A DNA stretch of 64,000 bases from Porphyra umbilicalis (taxonomy: Eukaryota > Rhodophyta > Bangiophyceae > Bangiales > Bangiaceae), in the NCBI GenBank assembly GCA_002049455.2, contig KV918844.1:62001-126000 (forward strand), written 5' to 3'. Positions 12,001-23,176 of this stretch are shown in pieces (position 1 is the first letter of the stretch; each line of letters starts with the position of its first letter). Made by a program: the position numbers and the translations under genes. The notes beneath the pieces were generated by a model. It did not search any database and was not told where the DNA came from. It saw only the letters and a program-made list of their open reading frames with translations.

Positions 12001-12741
12001 CAGCCGTCCTTTGATCGGGAGCTCAGCGGTCTTCCAACCCAGCCGACACAGTATGCGCCGCGTCTCTGCGCGCACGGCGTTCCAGAAGGAGAACAAGGAG
12101 GGAAAGCGCGTAGTGAAAGGAGGCCGCTCCGCACCCGTTGCCTCCTCAATCTCAACTACCACCTGGTACAGCTCCTTTGTCTGGACGCGTGAGAGACCTG
12201 CCCCCCCAGACGTGCACACGTGCTTGAAGACGCTCCTCAGAGCCGGCGTGTCAAACCCGAGGCCCTCCACCATCCGCTGAGCAGCGTCGTAGACAGGCTT
12301 GCCTCGCTCTGCATCATTCAGCTCCGCAAAGTGCTTCAGGACCTTCCCGCAGAGGGTGTCGCCCGCATCGCCCGGCAGCAATTGAGCGGGCGTGTCGTCG
12401 TCGTCGAAGTTGAAGAGGCTGTCCAAGTCGTGCACATCGGCCGCGTCGCCGGCTTCGCTGCTGCGGGGCTCACTGCCGTAGTCCACATCCAGGTCCAGGT
12501 CGCGCTCAAACAAGTCTTCCACACCAGGCAGAGGCGGTGCAAAATGAAATGGAGGGGGGGAGGGGCTCGTCAAGTGTGGTACCCCCTTATCATCCGATGA
12601 CGAGGCAGTGGGGATGGGTGGTGCGGAGGTAGACGCCCGCGGCAGCCCCGTCGTCGAGCCGTGAGATCTGCGCATATGCCGGCCGACGTTCATGCGTAAA
12701 GGAAACGTTCGCCGGCACCCCGGGTACGAGCACCGGAACAT
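9026..12741 (-). pseudogene. CACTA/Plavaka-like transposase, four exons, one nonsense codon
   Basis: Minus-strand gene. My model has exons 12741-11484, 11262-10679, 10502-10330 and 10133-9026. The GT-AG introns are 221, 176 and 196 bp, all in consistent phase, and the exon total (3123 nt) divides by three. The start is the ATG that opens a C2H2 finger (CSYPGC, then HMRRSH). The core shows the features of TNP2/Plavaka-type transposases: IYLYSDGTTLS, spliced to YPIRMRVVNI; GWYTVAYVP; RDGTKVIVSPRVLLYVCDQPEE; and a Cys pair (CTPC). These are followed by PGFDRLH and a long C-terminal region with KLHRLLAHLLDE. The only visible defect is a TAG at 9634-9632. The frame continues in phase for a further 200 residues and ends NAFVGE. 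The acidic Ser/Asp-rich linker after the finger is family-typical. No TIRs or target duplications identified. The superfamily call is from remembered motif patterns, not a search. Confidence 0.75.
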
Positions 12742-14712
12742 GACCAAAAGGAGCGCTCCGCGCTGATCACTATATGCATGCAAATAGAAAGCAATCCAAG
12801 ACGCAATACACGACAAGGCACGCAGTGCGTGATGTCACATCCGACGCCACGCGCATGTGATGCGCCGGAAATGCAATCAGCAGTGCGACTTGCAGTGACC
12901 ACCCCCCACTCACGACGACACACACCGATGCGAGGGGGTGGGCCGTCGTTCTAGAGCCCCAGCAGCTGACGGCAGTCAGTGGTGAGGGGAGTGGGCCAGC
13001 ACCAGCTGTCGCCTACGCGAAATAGGGGCACTCGGCGCTCCCAAGAAGAGCTCGCGCTACATCTGTGGCTCCCAGATCCCCAGACCGCCCGCTTCTGGCG
13101 CCCTCTTCGGGTGTCCTGTTGGAGGTACAGACCCCGTCGATCAGCGCCCCACAGGCCAGGCTTCGAGTGTCGTCTGCACAGGCCCCCATCGTGTGGCCCA
13201 GAAGACGCGGTTTTGTGGAGGACGACTACGCGAGAATCAATCTCGCGCGGCGGCCCACAGCATCTATTGGACGTTGCCGGCCATGCCATCCTGCCTTACA
13301 GAAAAAAATATCTATATGCTGACACGAATGGGCCCGTACGACCGGACAGCGACGGAGGCGGATCGCAGACCGAGCCAATCACGGTCGATTGTCCCTGGCG
13401 CTGACGATCGAAGTTGACCAGATGCTTTGAAGGCGTGGGTGGTCCGATGAGTCGAGACATCCTCTGGGGCTCTTTGCACTGTAACCCTGAGAGCCCCGCC
13501 TGGCGCTCCGCGTCACGCATTGCCTCGAAGCGACACGAAAGACTCTCATTGCTGATGCGCAGGGTCCCCTCCTCTGGCCAACTGCGTGCCCTCGATTGCT
13601 CATTGCAAGACCCTGCTGCTTCCGGAAGCGACGTTGAGGACTTGCGGAGGCGGTCAGATGGACGCCGCGGCATCGTGCCTCCCGGGCCGCAGCGGCCGGC
13701 AGCAGATGTGCTCTGGGTACCGCTGCTGTGCTCGCTCCGCTTTGGGCTCCAATGGAGATTTTCGCGGCGGCGACGACACCGGAGGGGCTGTCTCCGTCAC
13801 CGACCCCTCGCCGGCCAGTGTCTCGCTTCCTGGTCGCTGGAGCTGCAGGACCTCGACTTGTCTGTGGCGTGAGCGCATCGGAGGTCAACAAGGGTGCTGA
13901 TGTCCCCGAGCGCAACACTTTCGCGGCCATCTCGCCCTCCCTTTCACCTGTCTCGCTGAAGCGGCTAAGGCGCGCCGGAAAAGGCGCTCCCGGAGGGGGT
14001 GTCGGCACGCTTGGTGTGGCCGATCGCTCGCGTTTCGCGACGCTAGACACGGCGAGCACCAGAACTGTTGACGAGCTCATCCAATTTGGCGTGCCCCTCT
14101 CCTCAGCGCGGCCCCCATCATTGACGGAGACCATCATGGCACCCAAGGAACGGATAGGCTCGCGTTTGAAGGATGGTCTGGTAGCGCGATGTCTTGCGTT
14201 GCGGCTGTGTTTTTTTATCCTTGATTGCCTCTGTTTTTATCTGCACGCATCCTGTCGGAGACAGCTGTCGTTGCTGTGCAAGCTGCTAACGCGAACGGAG
14301 TGCACGACCTCTGTTGCCTCGCTCTGTTCTTTTATGGGTTGATACTACCACTGCGCCTCTACAGAAGGCCAATGAGCCTCGTCCTGCTGAAGCGCCATCC
14401 AGTACCCACGTACCAGTGCACCTGTCGACGGGGAGGGCTCGCACGAAGGTACGTCAATGGACACGCATCGGATTTCATCGTCATGCATCGCGAAGACATT
14501 CATGCATTACATTCGTACTGCACAGCAATACGCATTGCATGTTATTTGCACGCGACGCGTGTGCATTGCAGACGCCGCTCGTACGGCTCCTAACATCTTT
14601 TTCGTGGTTTTGTCTCCGCGCCACGTTCTTGGACGCTTCCTTCATCTCAATGTGACTTGAGCAGACGCGCGCTCGTCCTGGCCCCCCCCCACCTCCTCGA
14701 CTGCCTCCACCC
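12742..14712. other. Divergent intergenic region between the CACTA-like and acidic-tail genes
   Basis: This 2-kb stretch separates two genes that point away from each other, so it probably holds both promoters. A plus-strand frame at about 13728-14210 (including a segment near TVDELIQFGVPL) has plausible mixed composition and might be an exon, but I cannot place splice sites. Words such as ACGCAATAC and GCATTGCATG recur around 12780-12810 and 14480-14560. They recur again near 8890, 16150 and 20340, and may be subterminal repeats. Confidence 0.35.
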
Positions 14713-17700
14713 ATGCCCTCGTCAGACCCCAGCGCAGTGGACGTGCAGTCAACCATGACCAACAACCCGGCTTCTTCCGCGGGATCGGTGCAAGACAAAG
14801 GACAACACCGGCCGAAACGGCCGGAGAGCGCGATCCCTCCGACTGCCGGCCGCTTTCGCGGCGCCACCGTGAAAGGCGTAGGGAGCTCTGGTCGTCCCGC
14901 TAAGCGTGGGTCTCAGAAGCCGCCGCCTTCTCCTTCAAGCTCCGAGTCTGAGTCGAGCCTCGTGGCAGCGGAGCAGGCGGCAGATCGGGAAGCAGTCCAA
15001 CGGCTCAAGGAGAGGACGTTGGCTGCTGAGGAGGAAGCGGCGGCTGCAGCAGCTGCGGTCATTGCGCAAGCAGACGAGATGGAGGTCCCTTACCCCGCTT
15101 CGGCTCTTGCGCTGCCTCCGCCTCCCCCACCTCCCCGTCGGCTTGCGCCACTTGGACGCTCGTCCAGCGGCGCTGTCGGTCCCTCAGGACAAGCAGTGGC
15201 GGTGGATACTGGTGGTGGTGGGGTCTCGAAGATTCGTGGAGCTGGGGCGCCGCGCAAGGTGTCCCACAAGTCGTTGGCACGCTCTGCAGACGCATCGCGC
15301 GAGTCGCACGCAATGGGTGTGTATCGCGATGGGGCCGCTCATGCCAACCCGCCGCCCAAGAGCAAGGCTCCAACCTCTGCGAAGGGAAAAGGCCGCCGCT
15401 TGTCGCGTCAGGCGGTTGAGAAGCAGGGTGTTGAGCTCACGGACGCTATCCGGGACGTGCTCAGCGAGCGCCTGTTGGGCCTGATGCAGGACCCAGAGGA
15501 GCCGGACGACGTCTTCCTGTCGGCGCGCGAGTCGCGGGACTTCTACGTTGGGGTCATCGCCACCGCCGCCCCCGCCACGTTCGAGCGCGCCGAGGAGATC
15601 GCCTCGCTCTCTGCTGTGGTGCGACAGAAGGACATGTCGCCCAAGGAGACGAACCAACTCAAGAAAAAGGCCAAGGGTGCCATCGCCCAGGCATGTAGCG
15701 TGACCAATGCCACGCGAAAGCGGCGGATTCAAGACATCTTGGCGTTTTGCGGGGGCGCACGCTCGGCGGAGCACTCTACGCTGGGGCGGTCGATTTGGAC
15801 GTCCTGGTCCACTGCAGCACAAAGCACCAAGATCTCGAATATGGACGACGGTGACGCCAACCTGCCAGCTGCGGAGCTGGTCAAGAAGCGGGCGCTCTGG
15901 TGGCTGCAAGGGCGGCGCTACATCGAGACCGCTGCTGGTCGAAAGGGCGTGTATGACGCAATGCTGTACTACTTGAGCCGCACCGGGGCAGGCCAGAGCC
16001 GGCACACCAACATGTTAAACAATGGGCGGCTGGTGCTGAGGATCCACCTGTGCCCACTGGGTGTCGTGTTGACAAAGGTAAGGACGCGGGCGGCCCACTC
16101 ACCACGACCTACTGCAATCGACACGCATTTCACGATCTTGTCACACAGTTACCACGCAATACAGTGGTTCCACAAAAAACCTAGCACTCAGCCGAGATCA
16201 ATAGTACCACCCATATGTTCCTCATTTCGCGTAAACGTGGCTGAGAACCAGTGACGTGTCAACGAACAATTATCGAAGGGGCTTTCCTGCTCAAACACTT
16301 CGGGTGCTCAGACACATGACGCAGCACATGACAGCAATGTGCCCTCCATCGCTCTTTCTGGCCCCCCACATCGTGGAGCAGGGCCCTTCGGCCATTCTGG
16401 CTGGTCGCCCATTGGGGGGCGTGCCAGGGGTCACTCGTCCCGCTGAAATTTCTGATCGCGTTGACAGGCCCGTCAGCCCATTTAGCTGACGGCCCTGCGA
16501 GGTGGACAGAGACCATAAGATCTCCTCTTGCGAGCTATTTTGGGACGATGGCAAGTCCATTGCGAAATCATCGGGAATCGCAGCATGTTTTGATCCTGGT
16601 CTGATCCCTGAACAATAGCCCGACGGTCGAGATCATGGGCCCGTTCTCGGTCGCTCAAAATTGCAGTCTGAAACTTGTGACGAGCCGGGCGCATATGTCG
16701 ACCAAACGACGGCGTTGCCGATCCGGTCGACGTCGCCACCGCGATCCGTTACCGCCCCCCCCCCCCCCCGCTCCCCCCCCCCCCCGCACCGCCGCCACCG
16801 CGATTCGCGCCCCCCCCTTCCCCCTCCCCCTGCCCCCTCCCCCCCCCCACGCCGCAGTTGCCCGGTACGCAGCCCGCGCCGCTTCCCCGCCCTCGCCCGT
16901 TGGTGCCGATCACCGCTGTGGCTGCCTTGTTGGTGTTCTCTTTTGCCTTTCGTTTGCTGTGTTGTTGTCTCAGGAATAAATGGGCTCGCGTTTTTGTTTG
17001 TGGCCTCTCCGTACTGGTCCGAGGGCGCGTCCCCTTCTCGCTCTCAGCGAGTATGTTATGTGCATTTTAGAACGGCCATGAGAAACGTTTTCGACGAAGA
17101 TGCGATGCACTCAGTTGCGAGGACTCCGCTTTGAGTCCCATAGCAACAGCTCCATGACGAGGTGGCAAAGAAAGAAACAACAGCGAGAGTGATTTACGTC
17201 TTCAGGCGATATAGGAACAGCCACGAGAACAAGCCAGAGGACAACAAAAAACGTGCAAAAGAGCGAGGACGCCAGACGAGAGCAGCAACAGCGGTGACGA
17301 GCGCAAACAGAATGGGGGGGCCGGCGCCGGCCTCGACGGCGGCAGTGGGGGGGGGAAGCGCGGACCGCGATGGCGGCGGTGGGGGGGGGGGGGGGCGGGG
17401 GGGGGGGAAGGGGGGGCGCGAATCGCGGTGGCGGCGGTGCGGGGGGGGGGGGCAGCGGGGGGGGGGTGGGGCGGTAACGGATCGCGGTGGCGACGTCGAC
17501 CGGATCGGCGACGCCGTCGTCCGGTCGACATATGCGCCCGGCTCGTCACAAGTTTCAGACTGCAATTTTGAGCGACCGAGAACGGGCCCATGATCTCAAC
17601 CGTCGGGCCATTGTTCAGGGATCAGACCAGGATCAAAACATGCTGCGATTCCCGATGATTTCGCAATGGACTTGCCATCGTCCCAAAATAGCTCGCAAGA

Positions 17701-19507
17701 GGAGATCTTATGGTCTCCGTCCACCTCGCACTCGGCCGTCAGCCAAAATTGGGCGACGGGCCGGCCTCCGCGCTCTGAACATTCAAACGGGACGTGTGAC
17801 CCCTGGCACGCCCGCCAGTGGGAGACCAGCCAGATTGGCGGCTGGGCCCGGCTTCACGATGTGGGGGGCCAGAAAGAGCGATGGAGGGCACATTGCTGTC
17901 ATGTGCTGCCTCGTGTGTCAGACCAGCCCGCGTCTGATGAGGCCATTCCCGAAAAAGGTGAAAGATTCCGACGGCACCAACCCGCTCAGTCGTGACCTGC
18001 CTCCACGCAGTCCGTGAGCCGGTGACAAGTGGGGTATCTATTGAAGGGCTTTCTCAATAGAGACGCTCTGGCGCTTTCACATTGGTCCACCACATCACCG
18101 ACAAAGTGGGCAGTGCCTCCTAGACCCTCGCGTCAATGAGGGCGCAGAGCCGTGGGAACTATTGAGGCAACAATTTGCCGGCCTACGCGATAGTGCCCAC
18201 CACGTGGGAACGCGGGCAACATTCTGGAGCCATGTCTGCAATGGACCTGCCACGAACGCCGAAGTCGGGCGCGGTGTCGGCTGTTCCCGAAAGTTTGTTT
18301 CAGAAATCTCAAGTCCCTCACGAGAGGGTCCCCCAGGACCGCTGGGCGTCTCCTGGAATCGTGGATTGGTCACGTTAAAGGGATTTTCGAGAGCGCCTGT
18401 CCGAAATCGAGAGCGTTGCATCGCAAAAGAGGCACATGTGAGATGTCGAGAGCACTATTGATCCCGCCGGAGTGCCAGGTTTTTTGTGGAACGACTGTAC
18501 GCTACGTATTATGGATGCATTGTCATGTCACATGTAATACGTGTGTGATGTATGAGACGTCACGCATTGTGTAAGAAACTGACGCCCTGCATATGCGCTT
18601 TTACCCACGCTTCGATAGTCGTGACTCGTCCTCTCTGTAGATTCGAAACAACCTCTGGCGCCATGCGAACGGTGACAAGGCCAACGCCATGTGCTCGGGG
18701 GTGACGCCTTCCCACCGGGCTGTCTGGTGCGAGGAGCTCGGCTGGCTTCACGCAGAGGCCAACAAGGACACATGTGTTTGGGTGCTCATGTTACAGACGG
18801 ACAAGGACGACAAGGAATGCGCCACGGTGAACGACCCCGAGTCCACAACGACGCCGGCTCCCAAGGCACGCAATGGCCGACGGCTGACCTAACGTGGGAG
18901 TGGAACGTCAAAAGGCGCCTTGTTGCAGGCGCTGGCCGCCATTCAAGACCCATCCATTGAGGAGGAGGATGAGGTTGACGACGACGACTTCCGTGTCGTC
19001 GATGGGCAGCCACGTGTGCGGGGCCGCAACGTCGACAGCGCCAGGCGAGCCCGCCTACGTGGCGGGCTGTACGCTTCTGCCGCAGTCAAGCAAAAGAGCA
19101 CTGTGGTCAAGAAGGAGAAGCGCCCGAGGAGCAAAAGCCGGAGCCTGGAAGTTGCAACGACGGACGGCGACAGCGACGACGACCAGTCCTGGTCTGCCAG
19201 TGATGGTCAAGACGACGGAAGCACAAGCGACGAGGACGGGTCGGCGGACGGGGAGGTTAAGGATGACGAGGTGGACGAAAACGTTGTCGAGGGCGATGAT
19301 GAGGGCATCGAGAGCGACGAGAAGGATGATGAGGGCGACGAGGAGGGTGACGAGGGCGGATTGTCGGACGGGGATGTTGATGACGAAGAGGTAGACGATG
19401 ACGTCGATGGCAAGGATGACGAAGCGGGCTACACGGGCGACGAGGACGACGATGAGGAGGTCGACGAGAGTGGCGACGAGGTTGGCGAGAGCGATGCCGA
19501 CGACTGA
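14713..19507 (+). CDS. Three-exon gene, unknown function, highly acidic C-terminus
   Basis: Proposed exons are 14713-16077, 18641-18826 and 18929-19507 (about 709 residues). Exon 1 ends at ACAAAG/GTAAGG and exon 2 begins after CTCTCTGTAG, both phase 0. The 102-bp second intron (CACG/GTGAAC to TTGTTGCAG, with branch-like CTGAC/CTAAC words) removes an in-frame TAA at 18890; if it is not spliced, the gene is broken there. Residues about 60-110 are Ser/Glu-rich and possibly coiled. Residues 235-455 have mixed helical composition, with LVKKRALWWLQGRRYIE near the end of exon 1. Exon 2 carries WCEELGWLHAEANK. Exon 3 has a basic patch (KKEKRPRSKSRS) then about 110 residues almost entirely Asp/Glu/Gly. 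I do not recognise the family. It lies divergent to the CACTA-like transposase and may be the second gene of that element, or a host gene. Intron 1 contains the inverted-repeat element at 16308-17921. Confidence 0.6.
16308..17921. mobile_element. Long inverted-repeat (foldback-type) element inside intron 1
   Basis: Bases about 16308-16870 match the reverse complement of about 17330-17921 with moderate to high identity. For example, the segment with GTCGACCAAACGACGG near 16697 has its partner near 17515, and the word CACATGACAGCAATGTGCCC near 16326 pairs with 17891-17910. Homology may weakly extend to 16270 and 17960. The inner ends of the arms are long C runs on the left (16755-16850) and matching G runs on the right (17348-17470). 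The 450-bp centre (16870-17330) shows no supportable coding sequence. There is no transposase, so the element is non-autonomous. A short hairpin (TCTATTGA...TCAATAGA) follows at 18037. Confidence 0.8.
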
Positions 19508-20551
19508 GAGTGATGGTCGGTGAGTTTGTTGCAGTTCTATTGCTCGACACTATCCGTGGACGTCGGCAGCCCTGGCTTCAAGCAGGGGTCGGAGTACGAA
19601 GGGATTCACTTTACATGATGCGTAAGTGATATGTCGATACTAATGGTCGTGCATTGGTACCTTTTCGTGTGCGCTTGATGGTCGGATGATCGTGTGTTCA
19701 TGGCTGTGTTTTTCTTCCGGTTTGTACTCGCTTGCAGAACGTTTGGCCATTTCGCCCCGCAGGTGCACGTGTTGCTTTGGACGGCCACGTCGCGCGTACG
19801 CTTCTACGTACGCCTTTCTTCACGAGTTGCGTGCACGCAATACATCAATCTTCAACGCGTTGCGTTTTTCTTCAAGTTCCTCTGCCTGCCCTGTGCAACA
19901 CGCCGCGATCTTCGTTCCTAGCTGAGTCCCGTGTGCTGGTGTGTGTCTTGTGCCCCTTCATACTCACGTGCCTCCTTTCTCAACGGACACTCGCGATACG
20001 CCCATGCACTCATCCGTTGTGCTCTTTCCTGCTCCATTCTCTTGGGACCGTTGCGCAGGAGGTGAGCTGACCTGTCTTCCGAGCGCCGTGCGAAGTGGCC
20101 CGCATGGCACTTTCCGCATGTTTCGGAGTGGACTTCCTCTAGACTTCTTACAACTATCTAACCCGCTCGTTCAATACGCGTTGTACTGAGAATTTTTGCA
20201 TTTGAAAGAAGTCCTCAGAGGCCCTGAAAAAAGGACGTTATCCGCTTACGGCGGATAAATGTACGTATCACAGAATGCACGACCCAAGCAATGCGCTTCA
20301 TGCCTTACGATATGCCCTGCGCGTGCCCTGCACACGCAATAATGACTGAAGTGAAAGGCGTTTGTAATGCATTCGTATTGCGTTGTGGCGCAACCGCCGA
20401 CGATGTGGCTGTTCGAACAACTCCCACGCGCCTGCACAGACACATATTGAACAAAAAACGAGCAAGAACGAAACGCCCAGCAGTTGCACGCTTGCACAAT
20501 TGCACAACACCCTCTCCCGACCACCCCGACGCCCTCAACACACACCCATTG
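19508..20551. other. Intergenic between the acidic-tail gene and the retrotransposon
   Basis: No supportable gene. Bases 20537-20551, read on the minus strand, would have been the last codons and stop of the gene at 30498-32722 before the retrotransposon inserted. The rest is ordinary sequence with several ACGCAATAC-like words. Confidence 0.45.
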
Positions 20552-20556
20552 GGTTG

Positions 20557-20951
20557 TGTAGCATATCTCTGCTCGCAATTGGCAATTGGCCACAAGTAGC
20601 CCCCTTGACGGGCCAAAGCCCATGTATTGTGGGAATTGGCCTGTGGCACGCCCTTTGGGGGGTTACTTCCGCATTGTTCATTTTTTATTGTTTGTTTGCT
20701 TGCCTGTCTTATCTGTCTGCCGGCACTCATTACGATCGCTTGTGATCGAACGGTCGATCGACCGGTGCCCTCGTTTGTAATAATCACCGTGGGTCCGGGG
20801 TCGCCGTCGTGGGCACCACCCGGCTCCCCATCCGATGCCCGTCAACAAAAGGTCTGTCTTCCTCGCCGCGACGGCGATAGAACTCGCTTTATTGCTTGGC
20901 TACGGTCGGTCTCAGTACACTGGTAATTGAACTAAAGTTATTAATACCACA
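20557..20951 (+). repeat. 5' LTR (395 bp)
   Basis: It begins TGTAGCATATCTCTGC and ends ATTAATACCACA. It matches 30097-30492 along its whole length. It supplies promoter and polyadenylation signals by family knowledge; no individual signal was assigned. Confidence 0.95.
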
Positions 20952-20953
20952 TA

Positions 20954-20971
20954 TGGTGGAGCGGCAGGGGA
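20954..20971 (+). promoter_or_regulatory. Candidate tRNA primer-binding site
   Basis: TGGTGGAGCGGCAGGGGA starts two bases after the 5' LTR, where a Ty3/Gypsy primer-binding site beginning TGG is expected (complement of a tRNA CCA end). I could not assign the tRNA. Confidence 0.45.
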
Positions 20972-21181
20972 TACCCTCGCCTTCATCGTGCCTCGCGGCA
21001 CGGTGTTCCCGAGAACTTTCTCGCTGCCTCGTGGCATTGTGACTGTGTCGATACGGTCGCTTGGCGCGCGGGGCGTCAGCCATCGACTTGTGCGCGTGGT
21101 GCCGGGGGCATCACGGTTGAGACCTTCGACTTTGGCGCGCAGGGCGTTAGCCAAGTCGGAACACTTTGTTCAGGTCCCAGT

Positions 21182-23176
21182 ATGTCTACTGGTGGTACCG
21201 GCGGCACTCGGCGAGCCAGAGACGGCAAGTTGCCAGCTGGCTACCGGCCGCCGGGCGGGAGAAAAGGCACTCCTGCCGCCTCCGACGCCCCAACGGACGG
21301 TGCTCCTACTCCTCCCATCCCTGCGAATCAAGCCGTCACCGGGCAGATGCAAGTGGTGGAGAGCCTGAAGGCGGCCGTTGAAGCACTTCAGCGACGCCTA
21401 ACGGCCAAAGAACAGACTAACGAGTCTCTGGCGCGAGCCAATGACAAGTTGGTTGACGACGTTGAGGCCCTGCGCAAGGTCGACTCCCTCGAGGAGGAAC
21501 GCCGTGTGGCTAAGTCTCGCCGCCAGTCGGGCGACAAGACCAAAAATGTCAAGAAGAGAAGCAAGGTGACTAAAGACAAGTCCGTCCCCAAGGACGATCC
21601 GGCTAACGCCGCGCCTTCCTCATCTTCCGATGATTCCGCCTCTGGGTCAAGCCCGACGTCGTCAGACGACAACAACCCCAACGCGACGGACACGTCCTCT
21701 TCGGACGATGGCTACGGGCCGCCAGGCCCGCCGTCGCCCCCAAGTGGGTCCTCACCGAGCGACAGCTCGAGCGAGTCGGACGCGGCCGCGCGCAAGCACC
21801 TCGTGACCCCCACCAAACGGAACGAACTACTTGAAAAAGCCGATAGGATCAAGGTCATCCGCGCGGCTAATAGCCGCTTCAAGACACTCCTGGACTACAG
21901 GACGTACTTCCTGATCCGCCGTCAATTGACGTATACGCCTAAGGAGGCACAACGGTCGCATCGTCTCAACAAACGTTTAGACGGAGCGTTCCATGGGCAA
22001 CAGCCATTCACGGGAGCCCTGCCCTTAGGCATCTTCACGTTCTTGACGACCTTTCGCCGCGCGTGCGACGCGGCTGGGCTGACACACGGTCAAGCCCTTC
22101 CGCTCATGGTCTTTCGACTAGCCGGCAACGTCAAGATGGCGTTCTCCGGCGCGCTTAACAGCACCCTTGGACGTAAGCGTTATGCCATCCGTACATACGG
22201 AGATGCCGTCAACTGGCTTCTTTCGAAGTATGCGACACACGCAACTATGGCTAACGCCTACCAAGACATCATTACGATGAAGCAACAAGACAACGAGGCG
22301 CCCACGGCCTTCGGTCATCGCGTGGAAACGCAATGCGACCTCCTGAACGTTTTGTTCGACATCCAAGACGTTAAGGACGTCTTCATCACTGGTCTTTCGG
22401 ACCTTGTGCAAGCGCACGTGCGGGTCTTGAATGACCAATTCCTTGATCGGACTCTCTCCGAGACTGTTGCTACCGCCCAGATGTACTGGGACGGCACCTT
22501 ACGGCACTACGAGATCTCTGCCACGCTTGGCCCGTGCATGCGCGTGATGCGGAGCTGCCGCCCTGTACTTGACACGAGTGCCGGGGTGAACATAGTGCGA
22601 ACTAGTGTTCTCCCTGCGAACTGGATGGCTTACGCCGAAGAGTTGACCACGCTTACGCGCATCCGAGATGCAAACAACAATCGTCTCGTGACGAAGTATG
22701 CCATACATCTGTATGTAGACACCGGAGGTGTACGTCTATTTGACCCATTCCTTGTTTCCGACAACTTGTCAGTCCCGTGCATTCTTGGCACCAAGTTCAT
22801 TGAACTAAACATCGAGGAGATCTTGCTGCGTTTGCGGAAGATCGTCTACCAGGAACACGTGCGCTGCACGGAGGAGCCTCCTCGGCCAACGCCGATGTTG
22901 GCTTGTCTGAACGACAGTGCCTGGGACCGCCATTGGCAAGACAAACCCGCAAGGGTGGGAGCCTGTAAACAGGTACGTGTCGACGGACAACAAGAGGAGT
23001 GGATCATGGCCACATGCGACACCCCTGGTATGGTTACCATCACACCGAACGCTCGGTTATGCCGACATAAGTCAATGGCGGTCGCCCGCGGCCTGGCAAT
23101 CGTCAAGCCCGACGAACCCTTCTTAGTCAAGTTATGCAACTTTGGCAAATACCAAGTCATTGTTCGCAAGAACTGA
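21182..23176 (+). CDS. gag: Gag-protease polyprotein of the Gypsy element
   Basis: 664 residues from an ATG 230 bp after the 5' LTR. Residues about 58-110 form a coiled coil (VVESLKAAVEALQRRL, EALRKVDSLEEE). Residues 110-200 are Ser/Asp-rich and disordered. About 215-440 is the capsid-like helical region (YFLIRRQLTYTPKEAQRS; FTFLTTFRRACDAAGLTHGQ). No CCHC zinc knuckle is present, an omission seen in some Gypsy lineages. A retropepsin-like segment follows: the active-site motif reads DTSAG at about residue 464, where the usual motif is D-T-G-A, and the conserved CILGTKFI lies about 70 residues later. The Gly-to-Ser change is one G-to-A transition and may inactivate the protease. The frame ends at TGA 23174-23176. 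Coding resumes downstream in the same frame, so this stop could be a genuine gag-pol boundary passed by readthrough, or a mutation. Confidence 0.85.
   Translation: MSTGGTGGTRRARDGKLPAGYRPPGGRKGTPAASDAPTDGAPTPPIPANQAVTGQMQVVESLKAAVEALQRRLTAKEQTNESLARANDKLVDDVEALRKVDSLEEERRVAKSRRQSGDKTKNVKKRSKVTKDKSVPKDDPANAAPSSSSDDSASGSSPTSSDDNNPNATDTSSSDDGYGPPGPPSPPSGSSPSDSSSESDAAARKHLVTPTKRNELLEKADRIKVIRAANSRFKTLLDYRTYFLIRRQLTYTPKEAQRSHRLNKRLDGAFHGQQPFTGALPLGIFTFLTTFRRACDAAGLTHGQALPLMVFRLAGNVKMAFSGALNSTLGRKRYAIRTYGDAVNWLLSKYATHATMANAYQDIITMKQQDNEAPTAFGHRVETQCDLLNVLFDIQDVKDVFITGLSDLVQAHVRVLNDQFLDRTLSETVATAQMYWDGTLRHYEISATLGPCMRVMRSCRPVLDTSAGVNIVRTSVLPANWMAYAEELTTLTRIRDANNNRLVTKYAIHLYVDTGGVRLFDPFLVSDNLSVPCILGTKFIELNIEEILLRLRKIVYQEHVRCTEEPPRPTPMLACLNDSAWDRHWQDKPARVGACKQVRVDGQQEEWIMATCDTPGMVTITPNARLCRHKSMAVARGLAIVKPDEPFLVKLCNFGKYQVIVRKN

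Noticed and set aside
18890-18892. In-frame TAA taken as a nonsense mutation
   Set aside because: A phase-keeping 102-bp intron with good acceptor (TTGTTGCAG) and branch-like words removes it, so it is not counted with the other stops.
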